Source of the DNA: Paracoccus sp. Z118
Lineage (GTDB): Bacteria > Pseudomonadota > Alphaproteobacteria > Rhodobacterales > Rhodobacteraceae
Direction: 5' to 3'
DNA length: 64,000 nt
Assembly: GCF_019061185.1 (NCBI RefSeq)
Contig: NZ_JAHQZU010000002.1
Location: forward strand, 62,001-126,000
Part shown: in pieces, positions 26,482 through 37,397 of the stretch
How the letters are laid out: every line of letters begins with the position of its first letter
Numbering within the stretch: the stretch's first letter is position 1
Notes under the pieces: model-generated
What the model saw: only the letters and a program-made list of their open reading frames with translations
The model's database searches: none
Told to the model about the DNA's origin: nothing
Program-made: the position numbers and the translations under genes

Positions 26482-29400
26482 CTATTCCTCGGTCACGTCG
26501 ATCACGCCTTCGACGGCGCGAAGCGCCTGCCGCATCTTCGGCGTCACGGGGACGTTCTGCCCCACCTCGATGTCATAGACCGCCGTCCCCTCGCGCACCC
26601 GCATCAGCAGCGGGCCGCGCCCGCGCGACGATGCCGCGATCTCGCCGCTGACCACGCGCAGCCGGTCCAGCACCGCGACCGCCGTCTGGGGGTCCGCGAT
26701 CTCCACCGCCAGCTTGCCGGAGCCCGCGTCGGCCACCGCATCCTCCAACGGGACCACGCCGCGCGCCAGCAGCTTGACCTGATCGCCCGAGGGTTCCACG
26801 TTCACCGTCAGCAGCACGTTCGATCCCGGTTCCAGATGATGGCGGCTCGCGTCCAGCACGTCCGAGAACACCGTCGCCTCGTAAAGCCCGGTCGGGTCCG
26901 ACAGGGTGACGAAGGCATAGCGCGTGCCCTTGGCCGATTTCTTCTCGGCCCGAGCCGCGACCGTGCCCGCAAGCTGCGCGACCAGCGGCCCGTCGAGCGA
27001 GGCCGCCTGCACCTCGGCCAGCGTCATCGCCCCCTTGCGGCGCAGGGCGGGCAGGTAGTCGTCCAGCGGATGGCCGGACAGGTAGAAGCCGATCGCCGTG
27101 CGTTCCTCGGCCAGCTTCTCGGCGGGCATCCAGACGGACGCGAGCGCGGGGCGCGGCGGCGGCAGATCCTCGCCGCCCCCGAACAGCGACGACTGGTTGG
27201 AGGTGGAGGCCTCCTGCACCGCCGAGGACCAGGCCACCAGCCCGTCCAGCGATTTCAGCACCCGCGCCCGGTTGGCATCCAGCTCGTCGAACGCCCCGGC
27301 GCGGGCCAGCATCTCCAGCGCCCGCTTGCCGACCTGCCGCATCGGCACGCGGCGGGCGAAGTCGTTGAGGTCGCGGAACGGCTTGTCGCCCCGCGCCACC
27401 ACCAGCGTCCGCATCGCCTCGACGCCCACGTTCTTCAGCGCCCCGAGCGCATAGACGATCCGGCCCTGATCGACGCTGAAGCGCGGCTGCGAGCGGTTGA
27501 CGCATGGCGGGATCACCTCGATCCCCATGCGGTCCACCTCGCGGCGGTAGATCGCCAGCTTGTCGGTCAGGTGGATGTCGCAGTTCATCACCGCGGCCAT
27601 GAACTCGACCGGGTGGTTCGCCTTGAGCCATGCGGTCTGGTAGCTGACCACCGCATAAGCCGCGGCGTGCGACTTGTTGAAGCCGTAATTGGCGAATTTC
27701 TCCAGCAGGTCGAAGACCTCGCCGGCCTTCTTCTCGTCCACCCCCTGCGCCTTGGAGCCTTGGACGAACTTGGGCCGCTCCTTCGCCATCTCCTCGGCGA
27801 TCTTCTTGCCCATCGCCCGGCGCAGCAGGTCGGCGCCGCCGAGCGAATAGCCCCCCATGACCTGCGCGATCTGCATCACCTGTTCCTGATAGACGATGAT
27901 GCCCTGCGTTTCCGCGAGGATGTGGTCGATGCTGGGATGGATCGATTCAAGCGGCTGCAAGCCGTTCTTGACCTTGCAGTAGGTCGGGATGTTCTCCATC
28001 GGCCCCGGCCGATACAGCGCCACCAGCGCCACGATGTCCTCGATGCAGGTCGGGCGCATCTGCCGCAACGCGTCCATCATGCCGCTGCTTTCGACCTGGA
28101 ACACCGCGACGGTGCGGGCGCTGGCGAACAGGCGATAGGTCGCCTCGTCGTCCAGCGGGATCAGGTTGATCTCGTCCACCGCGCCGGGCGGCGGGTCGTA
28201 AAGCTGCCGCCCGTCCGCCGCGATATGCAGGTGCCGCCCGCCCGCGCGGATCAGGTCCACGGCGTTCTGGATCACGGTCAGCGTCTTCAGGCCGAGGAAG
28301 TCGAACTTCACCAGCCCGGCCTGTTCGACCCATTTCATGTTGAACTGGGTGGCCGGCATGTCCGAGCCCGGATCGCGGTAAAGCGGCACAAGCTGATCCA
28401 GCGGGCGGTCCCCGATCACGACCCCCGCCGCGTGGGTCGAGGCGTTGCGGTAAAGCCCCTCGACCTGTGCGGCGTATTCCAGCATCCGCGCCACGTTTTC
28501 CTCGGCGTCGCGGGCCTCGCGCAGGCGCGGCTCGTCGGCCAGCGCCTTGGTGATGGAGACCGGCTTCACGCCCTCGACCGGGATCATCTTTGACAGCTTG
28601 TCCCGCTGGGTGAAGCCCATGCCCAGCACCCGGCCCACGTCATGCACGGCCGCCTTCGACAGCAAAGCGCCGAAGGTGATGATCTGCCCCACCTTCTCGC
28701 GCCCGTATTTCTGGCAAACGTAGTCGATCACTTCTTCCCGCCGGTCCATGCAGAAGTCGATATCGAAGTCGGGCATCGAGACGCGCTCAGGGTTCAGGAA
28801 CCGCTCGAACAGCAGCGAGTAGCGCAGCGGGTCAAGGTCCGTGATCGTCAGCGCATAGGCCACGAGGCTACCCGCCCCCGAGCCGCGCCCCGGCCCCACC
28901 GGAATCCCGTTCGTCTTGGCCCATTTGATGAAGTCAGCGACGATCAGGAAATAGCCGGGGAACCCCATCTGCTCGATGATGCCCAGCTCGAAATCCAGCC
29001 GGGCGTTATAGTCGTCCACGCTGACCGCATGGGGGATGACGGCCAGCCGCGCGGCAAGGCCGCCCTTGGCCTGACGGCGCAGTTCCTCGACCTCGTCGTC
29101 CGCGAAGCGGGGCAGGATCGGCTTGTGCTTGGCGACGGCGAAAGCACAGCGGCGGGCGATTTCCACCGTGTTCTCGATGGCTTCGGGCAGGTCCGCGAAC
29201 AGGGCCGCCATCTCGGCGGGCGACTTGAAGTGGTGCTGCGCGGTCAGGCGGCGGCGGGGGCCGGGCTGATCGACCATCGCCCGCTCGCGGATGCAGATCA
29301 GCGCGTCATGGGCGCCGAACATGTCGGGCGCGGGGAAATACACGTCGTTCGTGGCGACCAGCGGCAGGCCGAGGTCATAGGCGATGTCGATCATCCCGCC

Positions 29401-29952
29401 TTCGGACGCGGCCTCGGCCGGCATCGGCGCGCCGTTGTCCTGCGTGTGGCGCTGCAGTTCGACATAAAGCCGATCCCCGAACATCCCGTGCAGCGCCTGC
29501 GCGTGGGCGCGGGCATCATCCAGCTTGCCCGCGGCGACCAACTGCCCCAGCGGCCCGCCTGCCCCGCCGGACAGGCAGATCAGCCCGGCGGCATGGCTGA
29601 CAAGCTCGTCCATCGTGACATGGGGCGATGCCTTGCCGGGCGTCACGTAAAGGCAGGTGGACAGCGCCATCAGGTTCATCCACCCGCTCTGGTCCTGCGC
29701 CAGCAGCACCACCGGGCCGCTGACGGCCCCGGCGTCCAGCGTGACCTGGCAGCCGACGATAGGCTGCACGCCCTCGTCCAGCGCCTTGACGGAAAACTCC
29801 AGCGCCGCGAACAGCGCGTTGGTGTCGGTCAGCGCGACGGCGGGCATGCCGTGCTTGGCCGCCAGACCGGGCAGCTTCTTGACGGGGATCGCGCCTTCCA
29901 GAAGCGAATGTTCGGAATGGCAGCGGAGATGGATGAATCGGGGGGTGCTCAT
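26482..29952 (-). CDS. dnaE: DNA polymerase III subunit alpha
   Basis: The replicative polymerase catalytic subunit, 1156 residues. Domains in order: N-terminal PHP (FIHLRCHSEHSLLEGAIP), C-family palm with the catalytic aspartates in SMPDFDIDFCMDRREEVIDY, the GPGRGSGAGSLVAYAL nucleotide-binding block, the fingers/little finger, tandem helix-hairpin-helix, then a C-terminal OB domain and tau-binding tail. ATG 29952 is chosen over a TTG at 29961. A GGCGGC/GCCGCC dyad overlaps the region just before the start. The Dps gene lies upstream on the same strand. Confidence 0.97.
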   Translation of the reverse strand: MSTPRFIHLRCHSEHSLLEGAIPVKKLPGLAAKHGMPAVALTDTNALFAALEFSVKALDEGVQPIVGCQVTLDAGAVSGPVVLLAQDQSGWMNLMALSTCLYVTPGKASPHVTMDELVSHAAGLICLSGGAGGPLGQLVAAGKLDDARAHAQALHGMFGDRLYVELQRHTQDNGAPMPAEAASEGGMIDIAYDLGLPLVATNDVYFPAPDMFGAHDALICIRERAMVDQPGPRRRLTAQHHFKSPAEMAALFADLPEAIENTVEIARRCAFAVAKHKPILPRFADDEVEELRRQAKGGLAARLAVIPHAVSVDDYNARLDFELGIIEQMGFPGYFLIVADFIKWAKTNGIPVGPGRGSGAGSLVAYALTITDLDPLRYSLLFERFLNPERVSMPDFDIDFCMDRREEVIDYVCQKYGREKVGQIITFGALLSKAAVHDVGRVLGMGFTQRDKLSKMIPVEGVKPVSITKALADEPRLREARDAEENVARMLEYAAQVEGLYRNASTHAAGVVIGDRPLDQLVPLYRDPGSDMPATQFNMKWVEQAGLVKFDFLGLKTLTVIQNAVDLIRAGGRHLHIAADGRQLYDPPPGAVDEINLIPLDDEATYRLFASARTVAVFQVESSGMMDALRQMRPTCIEDIVALVALYRPGPMENIPTYCKVKNGLQPLESIHPSIDHILAETQGIIVYQEQVMQIAQVMGGYSLGGADLLRRAMGKKIAEEMAKERPKFVQGSKAQGVDEKKAGEVFDLLEKFANYGFNKSHAAAYAVVSYQTAWLKANHPVEFMAAVMNCDIHLTDKLAIYRREVDRMGIEVIPPCVNRSQPRFSVDQGRIVYALGALKNVGVEAMRTLVVARGDKPFRDLNDFARRVPMRQVGKRALEMLARAGAFDELDANRARVLKSLDGLVAWSSAVQEASTSNQSSLFGGGEDLPPPRPALASVWMPAEKLAEERTAIGFYLSGHPLDDYLPALRRKGAMTLAEVQAASLDGPLVAQLAGTVAARAEKKSAKGTRYAFVTLSDPTGLYEATVFSDVLDASRHHLEPGSNVLLTVNVEPSGDQVKLLARGVVPLEDAVADAGSGKLAVEIADPQTAVAVLDRLRVVSGEIAASSRGRGPLLMRVREGTAVYDIEVGQNVPVTPKMRQALRAVEGVIDVTEE

Positions 29953-30011
29953 GGGCGGCAAGATAGCCGCCCCGCCCCCCGGCGCAATCGCACCGAAGGG
30001 CTATGCCGCGA

Positions 30012-30485
30012 TTATTCCAGATGAGACGCAAGGAACCACAGATCCTTGTCGGCCTGCCCCGAGGCGGCGGTCAGGATGTCCGCCGTCGTGGCGTCCCCGG
30101 CCTTCTCGGTCGCGTCGATGGCCGCGCGCACCCGCTCGCCATAGTTGCGCATCCGGTCCGAGATCTCGCGGATATGGTCCGCGGATTTCGTCAGGTCGGT
30201 GGGATAGGGCTTCAGCGACGTGGAACCCGCCACCTCCTCGACCGTCCCCACGGCCGCGCCGTCGAGTTGCTGGATACGCTCGGCCAACTCGTCCACATTC
30301 GGGTCCAGCCGCGCCTTGACCGCGTCCAGCAGCTCATGCACGGCGATGAAATTCGCGCCCCTGAGGTTCCAGTGCGCCTGCTTCAGCGCCATCGACAGGG
30401 ACAGCCCATCGGTCATGCAGGCCTGAAGTTCGGAAATAGAGGTCTTGCGGGCGTTGTCTTCCAGACCCTGAAGCTTCACGGGCAT
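30012..30485 (-). CDS. dps: Dps-family DNA-protecting ferritin
   Basis: A 157-residue dodecameric mini-ferritin that oxidises and stores iron and protects DNA in stationary phase. The interface ferroxidase ligands lie in LKQAHWNLRGANF (His), VHELLDAVKARLDPNVDELAERI (Asp, Glu and His pattern) typical of Dps. ATG 30485 follows GAAGGAGAC; the frame extends upstream to 30548 without a reasonable alternative. It lies between acpP (which has its own terminator) and dnaE. Confidence 0.93.
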   Translation of the reverse strand: MPVKLQGLEDNARKTSISELQACMTDGLSLSMALKQAHWNLRGANFIAVHELLDAVKARLDPNVDELAERIQQLDGAAVGTVEEVAGSTSLKPYPTDLTKSADHIREISDRMRNYGERVRAAIDATEKAGDATTADILTAASGQADKDLWFLASHLE

Positions 30486-30581
30486 GAGTGCGTCTCCTTC
30501 TGCTGTCTCGCTTGTCAGGACAACGGGCGAGGCGGCGCTCCGTTCCACGCTTCGCGTGAGGCAAAACGACGCAACGCAACG

Positions 30582-30606
30582 AAAAACGGCGCCCGCATGG
30601 GGCGCC
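30582..30606 (-). terminator. intrinsic terminator of acpP
   Basis: A 7-bp stem GGCGCCC/GGGCGCC with a 5-base loop, followed on the minus strand by GTTTTTC. It ends about 50 bases past the acpP stop, separating it from dps. Confidence 0.8.
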
Positions 30607-30634
30607 GCATGGGATCAGCAGGGATCGCGCCCGA

Positions 30635-30871
30635 TCAGGCGGTCGCGCCGTCGATGAACTTCACCGCGTCGCCGAAGGTCTGAATCGTCTCGGCGGCGTC
30701 GTCCGGGATCTCGATCCCGAACTCTTCCTCGAACGCCATCACCAGCTCGACGGTGTCGAGCGAGTCGGCGCCGAGATCGTCGATGAACGACGCGCTTTCG
30801 GTCACCTTCTCCTCATCGACGCCCAGATGCTCGACAACGATCTTCTTCACGCGATCAGCGATATCGCTCAT
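30635..30871 (-). CDS. acpP: acyl carrier protein
   Basis: A 78-residue acidic carrier of growing fatty acyl chains. The phosphopantetheine serine is in [15 protein letters not shown] near residue 37, and the rest is textbook ACP. It is downstream of fabG on the same strand and followed by a terminator and then dps, not by fabF as is common elsewhere. Confidence 0.98.
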   Translation of the reverse strand: MSDIADRVKKIVVEHLGVDEEKVTESASFIDDLGADSLDTVELVMAFEEEFGIEIPDDAAETIQTFGDAVKFIDGATA

Positions 30872-31044
30872 GTCTCATTCCTCAGTTGCGGGCCTTCCGC
30901 CCGAGATGTTGCCGGCAAGCGGCCGACGACAGCCGCGGGCGGTTCCCCTGCGGCCTTGGTCCGGGGATATAGCAGCGGCCGCATTATCTGCAACAGCTTT
31001 CCAGCCATCCGGTTCCCGCCCCTGAGGCGCAGGCCCTTCCCCAA

Positions 31045-31782
31045 TCAGATCATGGCCATGCCGCCATTGACGTGCAACGTGGCGCCGGTGACATAGCCCG
31101 CCTCGGCGCTGGAAAGGAACAGCACCGCCGCCGCGACCTCATCGGCCGAGCCCATCCGCCCGGCGGGAATCTGCGTCAGGATGCGGCCCTTCTGCTCGTC
31201 ATTCAGCTTGCCCGTCATCGCCGTCTCGATGAACCCCGGCGCCACGCAATTGACCGTGATCCCGCGCGAGGCGACCTCATAGGCGAGGCTCTTCGACATC
31301 CCCACCAGCCCGGCCTTGGCGGCGGCATAGTTGCCCTGCCCCGGATTGCCGGTGGTCCCGACGACCGAGGTGATCGACACGATCCGCCCCCAGCGGGCCT
31401 TCATCATCCCGCGCAGCACCCCGCGCGCCAGCCGGAAGGACGAAGTGAGGTTCACCTCCAGCACCTGCGCCCATTCCTCGTCGGACATGCGCATGAACAG
31501 GTTGTCCCGCGTGATCCCGGCATTGTTGACGAGGATATCGACGGACCCCATCGCCTCCGCCGCCTTCTTCGGCAGCGCCTCGACCTCGGCCGCATCGCCC
31601 AGATTGGCGGTGACGACATGCGCCCGCTCGCCCAGCCGTTCGGCCAGTTCCCGCAGCGGCGCCTCGCGCGTGCCCGAAAGGGTCACGCTGGCCCCCGCCG
31701 CGTGCAGCGCGGCCGCGACGGCCCCGCCGATCCCCCCCGAAGCGCCGGTGATCAGCGCAGTCCTGCCTGTCAGGTCGAACAT
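31045..31782 (-). CDS. fabG: 3-oxoacyl-ACP reductase
   Basis: NADPH-dependent reduction of 3-ketoacyl-ACP in fatty-acid synthesis. The 245-residue SDR protein has the TALITGASGGIGGAVAAALH nucleotide-binding loop, the NNAGITRDNLFMRM block and the catalytic Tyr-Lys in YAAAKAGLVGMSKSLA, with Ser in ITSVVG. ATG 31782 follows GATGAGG and gives the normal length. It lies 60 bases downstream of fabD, the gap filled by an intergenic repeat, with acpP next. Confidence 0.97.
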   Translation of the reverse strand: MFDLTGRTALITGASGGIGGAVAAALHAAGASVTLSGTREAPLRELAERLGERAHVVTANLGDAAEVEALPKKAAEAMGSVDILVNNAGITRDNLFMRMSDEEWAQVLEVNLTSSFRLARGVLRGMMKARWGRIVSITSVVGTTGNPGQGNYAAAKAGLVGMSKSLAYEVASRGITVNCVAPGFIETAMTGKLNDEQKGRILTQIPAGRMGSADEVAAAVLFLSSAEAGYVTGATLHVNGGMAMI

Positions 31783-31803
31783 CAAAGCCTCATCTTCTGT
31801 CTG

Positions 31804-31840
31804 CAAATATCCCGGGGTCCGGGGCAGAGCCCCGGTCCGG
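31804..31840 (-). repeat. intergenic ATATTT repeat, copy 5
   Basis: On the minus strand: CCGGGGC-TCT-GCCCCGG hairpin (31819-31835) and ACCCCGGGATATTTG. It lies inside the fabD-fabG operon, just upstream of the fabG ribosome site. Confidence 0.78.
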
Positions 31841-31842
31841 CC

Positions 31843-32769
31843 TCAGCCCTTCAGCGCCGCGATATCCTTCGGCGCGCCGATCGCCCGCGTCGTGACATCA
31901 GGCGCGATGCGCTTGATCATCCCCGACAGCGCCTTGCCCGCGCCGATCTCCCAGAATTCGGTCACGCCCTGTTCGGCCATGAAGGCCACCGACTCGCGCC
32001 ACCGGACGATTCCCGTCACCTGATCGACCAGCAGCCGGCGGATCGCGCCGGGCATGGTGACGGGCTCGGCCGAGACGTTGGCGATTACCGGGACGGCGGG
32101 TTCATGGATATCGACCCCGGCCAGCGCGTCGGACATGGCGGCCGCGGCGGGCTGCATCAGCGCGCTGTGGAACGGGGCTGAGACCGGCAGCATCAGCGCC
32201 CGCTTGGCGCCGCGTTCCTTGGCCAGCGCGGCGGCGCGTTCCACCGCCTCCCTGTGGCCCGAGATCACCACCTGCGCGGGATCGTTGTCGTTGGCAGCCT
32301 GGCAGACCTCGTCGCCCGCCGCCTCGCGGGCGATCTCGTCCACTGCGGCGAAGTCGAGGCCGAGGATCGCGGCCATCGCGCCCTGCCCGACGGGAACCGC
32401 CTCCTGCATGGCCGTGCCGCGGATGCAGAGCAGCCGGGCGGTGTCCGACAGGCTGATCGCCCCCGCCGCGCAGAGCGCCGAGTATTCCCCGAGGCTGTGG
32501 CCCGCGACGAAACCCGCGTCGGTGATGGAAAAGCCCTCGGCCTCCAGCGCGCGCAGCGCGGCGATCGAGGTCGCCATCAGCGCCGGCTGCGCATTGCGGG
32601 TGAGGGTCAGCGTCTCGATGTCGCCGTCCCAGATCAGCGCCGACAGATTCTCACCCAGCGCCTCGTCCACCTCGTCGAAGACGGCCTTCGCGGCGGGATA
32701 GGATTCGGCGAGCTCGCGGCCCATGCCGATGGTCTGGGCGCCCTGACCCGGAAAGACGAATGCCCGCAT
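31843..32769 (-). CDS. fabD: malonyl-CoA:ACP transacylase
   Basis: Loads malonyl from CoA onto ACP for fatty-acid synthesis. The 308-residue protein has the N-terminal FPGQGAQTIGMGREL, the active-site serine in VAGHSLGEYSALCAAG and the catalytic histidine in LPVSAPFHSALMQPAA, plus the late GAGKALSGMIKR block. ATG 32769 opens the gene. It is first of the fabD-fabG-acpP set on the minus strand. Confidence 0.97.
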   Translation of the reverse strand: MRAFVFPGQGAQTIGMGRELAESYPAAKAVFDEVDEALGENLSALIWDGDIETLTLTRNAQPALMATSIAALRALEAEGFSITDAGFVAGHSLGEYSALCAAGAISLSDTARLLCIRGTAMQEAVPVGQGAMAAILGLDFAAVDEIAREAAGDEVCQAANDNDPAQVVISGHREAVERAAALAKERGAKRALMLPVSAPFHSALMQPAAAAMSDALAGVDIHEPAVPVIANVSAEPVTMPGAIRRLLVDQVTGIVRWRESVAFMAEQGVTEFWEIGAGKALSGMIKRIAPDVTTRAIGAPKDIAALKG

Positions 32770-32837
32770 GATGTCATCCTCGATGGTTCATGCAGGCAAT
32801 AGCTTCTGGCGCGGCGTCAGGCAACCGACGCCGCGAG

Positions 32838-32889
32838 TGGGGGCTTCGCGCCCCCACACCCCCGCGGGATATTTCAGGCGAAGAAGAAA
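32838..32889 (+). repeat. intergenic ATATTT repeat, copy 6
   Basis: TGGGGGC-TTCGC-GCCCCCA hairpin (32838-32856), then CCCCCGCGGGATATTT and GGCGAAGAAGAA on the plus strand, between ndk and fabD. The most complete plus-strand copy. Confidence 0.8.
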
Positions 32890-32894
32890 GCAAG

Positions 32895-32920
32895 AGGGCC
32901 GCCCTGATCGGAGCGGCCCT
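32895..32920 (-). terminator. hairpin after ndk
   Basis: An 8-bp stem AGGGCCGC/GCGGCCCT with a 10-base loop, 22 bases past the ndk stop. The minus-strand tail CTTGCTTTCTTC is only partly T-rich. Confidence 0.55.
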
Positions 32921-32941
32921 CGTCCTCTGGCCTGTCCGGGT

Positions 32942-33364
32942 TCAGCCGACCAGTTCGAGACCCGAGAAGAAGAAGGCGATTTCCTCTTTCGCGGTTTCCG
33001 GCGCGTCCGAGCCGTGGACCGAGTTCTCGCCCACCGACAGCGCGAATTCCTTGCGGATCGTGCCCTCGTCGGCGTTGGACGGGTTGGTCGCGCCCATCAC
33101 TTCGCGGTTCTTGGCGATGGCGCCCTCGCCTTCCAGCACCTGCACGACGACCGGCGCGGAAACCATGGACTCGACCAGTTCGCCGTAGAAGGGACGGTCC
33201 TTGTGGACCTCGTAGAACTTGCCGGCCTGGGCGGGCGACAGATGGATGCGCTTCTGCGCGACGATGCGCAGGCCCGCATCCTCGAATTTCTGGTTGATCT
33301 TGCCGGTCAGGTTGCGGCGGGTCGCGTCGGGCTTGATGATCGACAGCGTGCGTTCGACGGCCAT
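32942..33364 (-). CDS. ndk: nucleoside diphosphate kinase
   Basis: Transfers the gamma-phosphate between nucleoside triphosphates and diphosphates through a phosphohistidine. The 140-residue product starts [19 protein letters not shown]; the active-site histidine is in [18 protein letters not shown] 33364 follows GAGGACATC. The length is standard for the bacterial tetrameric/hexameric enzyme. It is followed by a hairpin and an intergenic repeat, so it is probably monocistronic. Confidence 0.97.
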   Translation of the reverse strand: MAVERTLSIIKPDATRRNLTGKINQKFEDAGLRIVAQKRIHLSPAQAGKFYEVHKDRPFYGELVESMVSAPVVVQVLEGEGAIAKNREVMGATNPSNADEGTIRKEFALSVGENSVHGSDAPETAKEEIAFFFSGLELVG

Positions 33365-33557
33365 GATGTCCTCGTCTGGGTGCGGAAGGTTGCGATTGGC
33401 CGGCGCGGTAACATGCGCCCCGTCCGAAGGAAACCCCGGCGGCAAAGCCGCCCGTCGCGAGATCGCGGGCGCAGGAAGTAGCCGTGAAAGGGCATCGTCC
33501 CGGACTGGGCGGCGTCCGTGACCTGTTACGGCGACGGCATGGGTCGGTAAAACGCAG

Positions 33558-33584
33558 AAAGGGCAGCCACTCGGGCTGCCCTTT
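33558..33584 (-). terminator. intrinsic terminator of the cold-shock gene
   Basis: A perfect 11-bp stem AAAGGGCAGCC/GGCTGCCCTTT with a 5-base loop, 41 bases past the stop; the stem itself ends with T residues and a further TTTT follows after CTGCG. Confidence 0.8.
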
Positions 33585-33625
33585 CCGTGAAAGCGCGGCG
33601 CGGGCGAAGTCCGCGCGCCGTCTTA

Positions 33626-33832
33626 TCAGACGAACTTGATGTTCGCGGCCGATTCGCGGCCGTCACGGCCGGACTCGAGGTCATAGGTGACCTTCTGGCC
33701 GTCGGCCGGGGCCTGCAGGCCCGCGCGCTCAAGCGCCGAGACGTGCAGGAACACGTCGCGGTTGCCGTTTTCCGGCTGGATGAAGCCGAAGCCTTTGGTT
33801 GCGTTGAACCATTTCACGGTGCCATTAGCCAT
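33626..33832 (-). CDS. cold-shock domain protein
   Basis: A 68-residue CspA-like RNA chaperone. The domain is complete: MANGTVKWFNATKGFGFI with RNP1 (KGFGFI), then RNP2 (DVFLHVSAL) and ending DLESGRDGRESAANIKF. It binds single-stranded RNA/DNA in the cytosol. ATG 33832 follows GAAGGAGAT. An upstream frame extension to 33892 is not part of the family and is ignored. It has its own terminator. Confidence 0.97.
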   Translation of the reverse strand: MANGTVKWFNATKGFGFIQPENGNRDVFLHVSALERAGLQAPADGQKVTYDLESGRDGRESAANIKFV

Positions 33833-34041
33833 CGTGAGATCTCCTTCAGAAGCGCCATCCGCGACATGCGATGGCCCGGCGCAGTCAGTCATAGCAGCAT
33901 ACTGAAGCCGGTGACGGAGACAGAGAGCAGATAGAAAAACGTTGCCCGAACCAGATAGGGCATTTCGCGATTCGGTTCAAGGCCGTTCCCCAGGACCCGG
34001 CCGCGATTGACCCTGCCCCGCCGATCAGGCAAGCGCGACCC

Positions 34042-35889
<1,848 letters not shown>

Positions 35890-35897
35890 GCGCGGCG

Positions 35898-35918
35898 GAT
35901 CGGCAACGCCTGCCGATC
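35898..35918 (+). terminator. hairpin after the ABC-F gene
   Basis: A perfect 8-bp stem GATCGGCA/TGCCGATC with a 5-base loop, nine bases past the stop, but without a clear T-run. Confidence 0.35.
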
Positions 35919-36008
35919 AACTGATGATCATTCGACGCAACCGCCGCTTGCCAAGGCGGCGCGCTGCGTTCATCAGGGCTGGACGACCCGCCAGAAAGGA
36001 CTGCCCGG

Positions 36009-36764
36009 ATGAAAGCCCTGCCCCTCGCCCTCGCTGCCGTTGCCGCCGCGCTGATTTCGGCGCCCGCGCAGGCGCAGGACGGCTGGGGCGTTGCCGCCGA
36101 TGTCGGGCTTGGGGCAAAATACGCGCCCGACTGGATGGGGTCCGAGGATATGGAAACCTCGCCCTGGGTCATCCTGCGCAATTTCGACCTCGTGCGGCCG
36201 GGACAGGCGACGACCTCCGACGGCTCGGCCGATGGATTCGCGGTCCTGCCCTCGTTCAACTATCGTGGCGGGCGCGATGCGGATGACGGCGACGCGCTGG
36301 CCGGGCTGGACGATATCGACGCGTCGGGCGAGATCGGGGTGCGGCTGAAATATTCGGTGGGCGATGCCTTCGGCTATGTCGCCGCGCGCAAGGGCTTCGG
36401 CGGGCATGACGGCATCGCGGGCGAGTTCGGCGCGAAATACCGCATCAAGCCGTCCGAGCGCCTGACCCTCTGGGCCGGGGCCAAGGCCGATTTCGGCGAC
36501 GATGAGTTCGTGGACACCTATTTCGGCGTCACCGCCGCCGAATCGGCGGCCAGCGGTCACGAGGCATATTCGCCGGGCGGCGGCATCTACTCGCATTCGC
36601 TGTCGCTGGAGTGGCGCTACGCCCTGACCGACAGCCTCGCGCTGCTGGGCGAGGCCCGTTACACCAAGCTGACCGGCGACGCCGCCGATTCCCCGTTCAT
36701 CGAAGACACGACCCAGTCCTCGGTTCGGCTGGGCATCGTGCATCGCTTCAACTTCCGCTTCTGA
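36009..36764 (+). CDS. MipA/OmpV family outer-membrane protein
   Basis: A 251-residue outer-membrane beta-barrel protein. Signal peptide about residues 1-23 (ending AQAQ), then the MipA start GWGVAADVGLGAKYAPDWMG, alternating hydrophobic strands, and a final aromatic FNFRF typical of barrel insertion. MipA-family members link murein enzymes or act as small channels; the role here is not known. ATG 36009 follows GAAAGGAC. It lies 119 bases downstream of the ABC-F gene. Confidence 0.9.
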   Translation: MKALPLALAAVAAALISAPAQAQDGWGVAADVGLGAKYAPDWMGSEDMETSPWVILRNFDLVRPGQATTSDGSADGFAVLPSFNYRGGRDADDGDALAGLDDIDASGEIGVRLKYSVGDAFGYVAARKGFGGHDGIAGEFGAKYRIKPSERLTLWAGAKADFGDDEFVDTYFGVTAAESAASGHEAYSPGGGIYSHSLSLEWRYALTDSLALLGEARYTKLTGDAADSPFIEDTTQSSVRLGIVHRFNFRF

Positions 36765-36927
36765 GCCGCTGCCGCCGATGCGATCCGGCTGGGTGCCAGC
36801 GCCGATCAGCACCGGCCCGCGTCTGTGGCGGCGACGCTGAAGGGCCGAGCCTCGTCGGTGCGGCCTTTTCCCGCCGCCCCTCTCCACCTATATGATGACC
36901 AGCATTTCTGGACGGAGCGGCTTTCAC

Positions 36928-37317
36928 ATGGACAACGCGACTACTGCCCCGCAGGCCGGATCGGCCCTGGATCAGGCCGAAGGCGCGCCCCTGATCGCGC
37001 CTTCGACGGTCGATCACCCGCTGTATGACAGCGTGGTCGAAGCCTGCAAATCCGTTTACGATCCCGAGATTCCGGTCAACATCTACGACCTCGGGCTGAT
37101 CTACACCATCCAGATCGACGCCGAGAACGCCGTCCGCATCATCATGACGCTGACCGCGCCCGGCTGCCCCGTCGCGGGCGAGATGCCGGGCTGGGTCGCC
37201 GACGCGGTCGAGCCGCTGCCGGGCGTGCGTCAGGTGGACGTGGAAATGACCTTCCAGCCGCAATGGGGCATGGACATGATGTCCGACGAGGCCCGGCTGG
37301 AGCTGGGGTTCATCTAG
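36928..37317 (+). CDS. SufT/MIP18-like Fe-S cluster assembly protein
   Basis: A 129-residue protein with a DUF59 (MIP18) domain: VYDPEIPVNIYDLGLIYTI, then LTAPGCPVAGEM, with its single conserved cysteine, and the tail PQWGMDMMSDEARLELGF. These features fit SufT, an accessory factor for delivering iron-sulfur clusters. No suf genes flank it here. ATG 36928 is chosen, preceded by GGAG; an ATG at 36892 would add 12 residues. Confidence 0.9.
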   Translation: MDNATTAPQAGSALDQAEGAPLIAPSTVDHPLYDSVVEACKSVYDPEIPVNIYDLGLIYTIQIDAENAVRIIMTLTAPGCPVAGEMPGWVADAVEPLPGVRQVDVEMTFQPQWGMDMMSDEARLELGFI

Positions 37318-37397
37318 CGCTCAGATCGGGCGGGCACCTGTCCCGCCTCGTATCTCACCGCCGAACGGCGCAAGTCTTGCCGTTGCGCCACCGCTGT

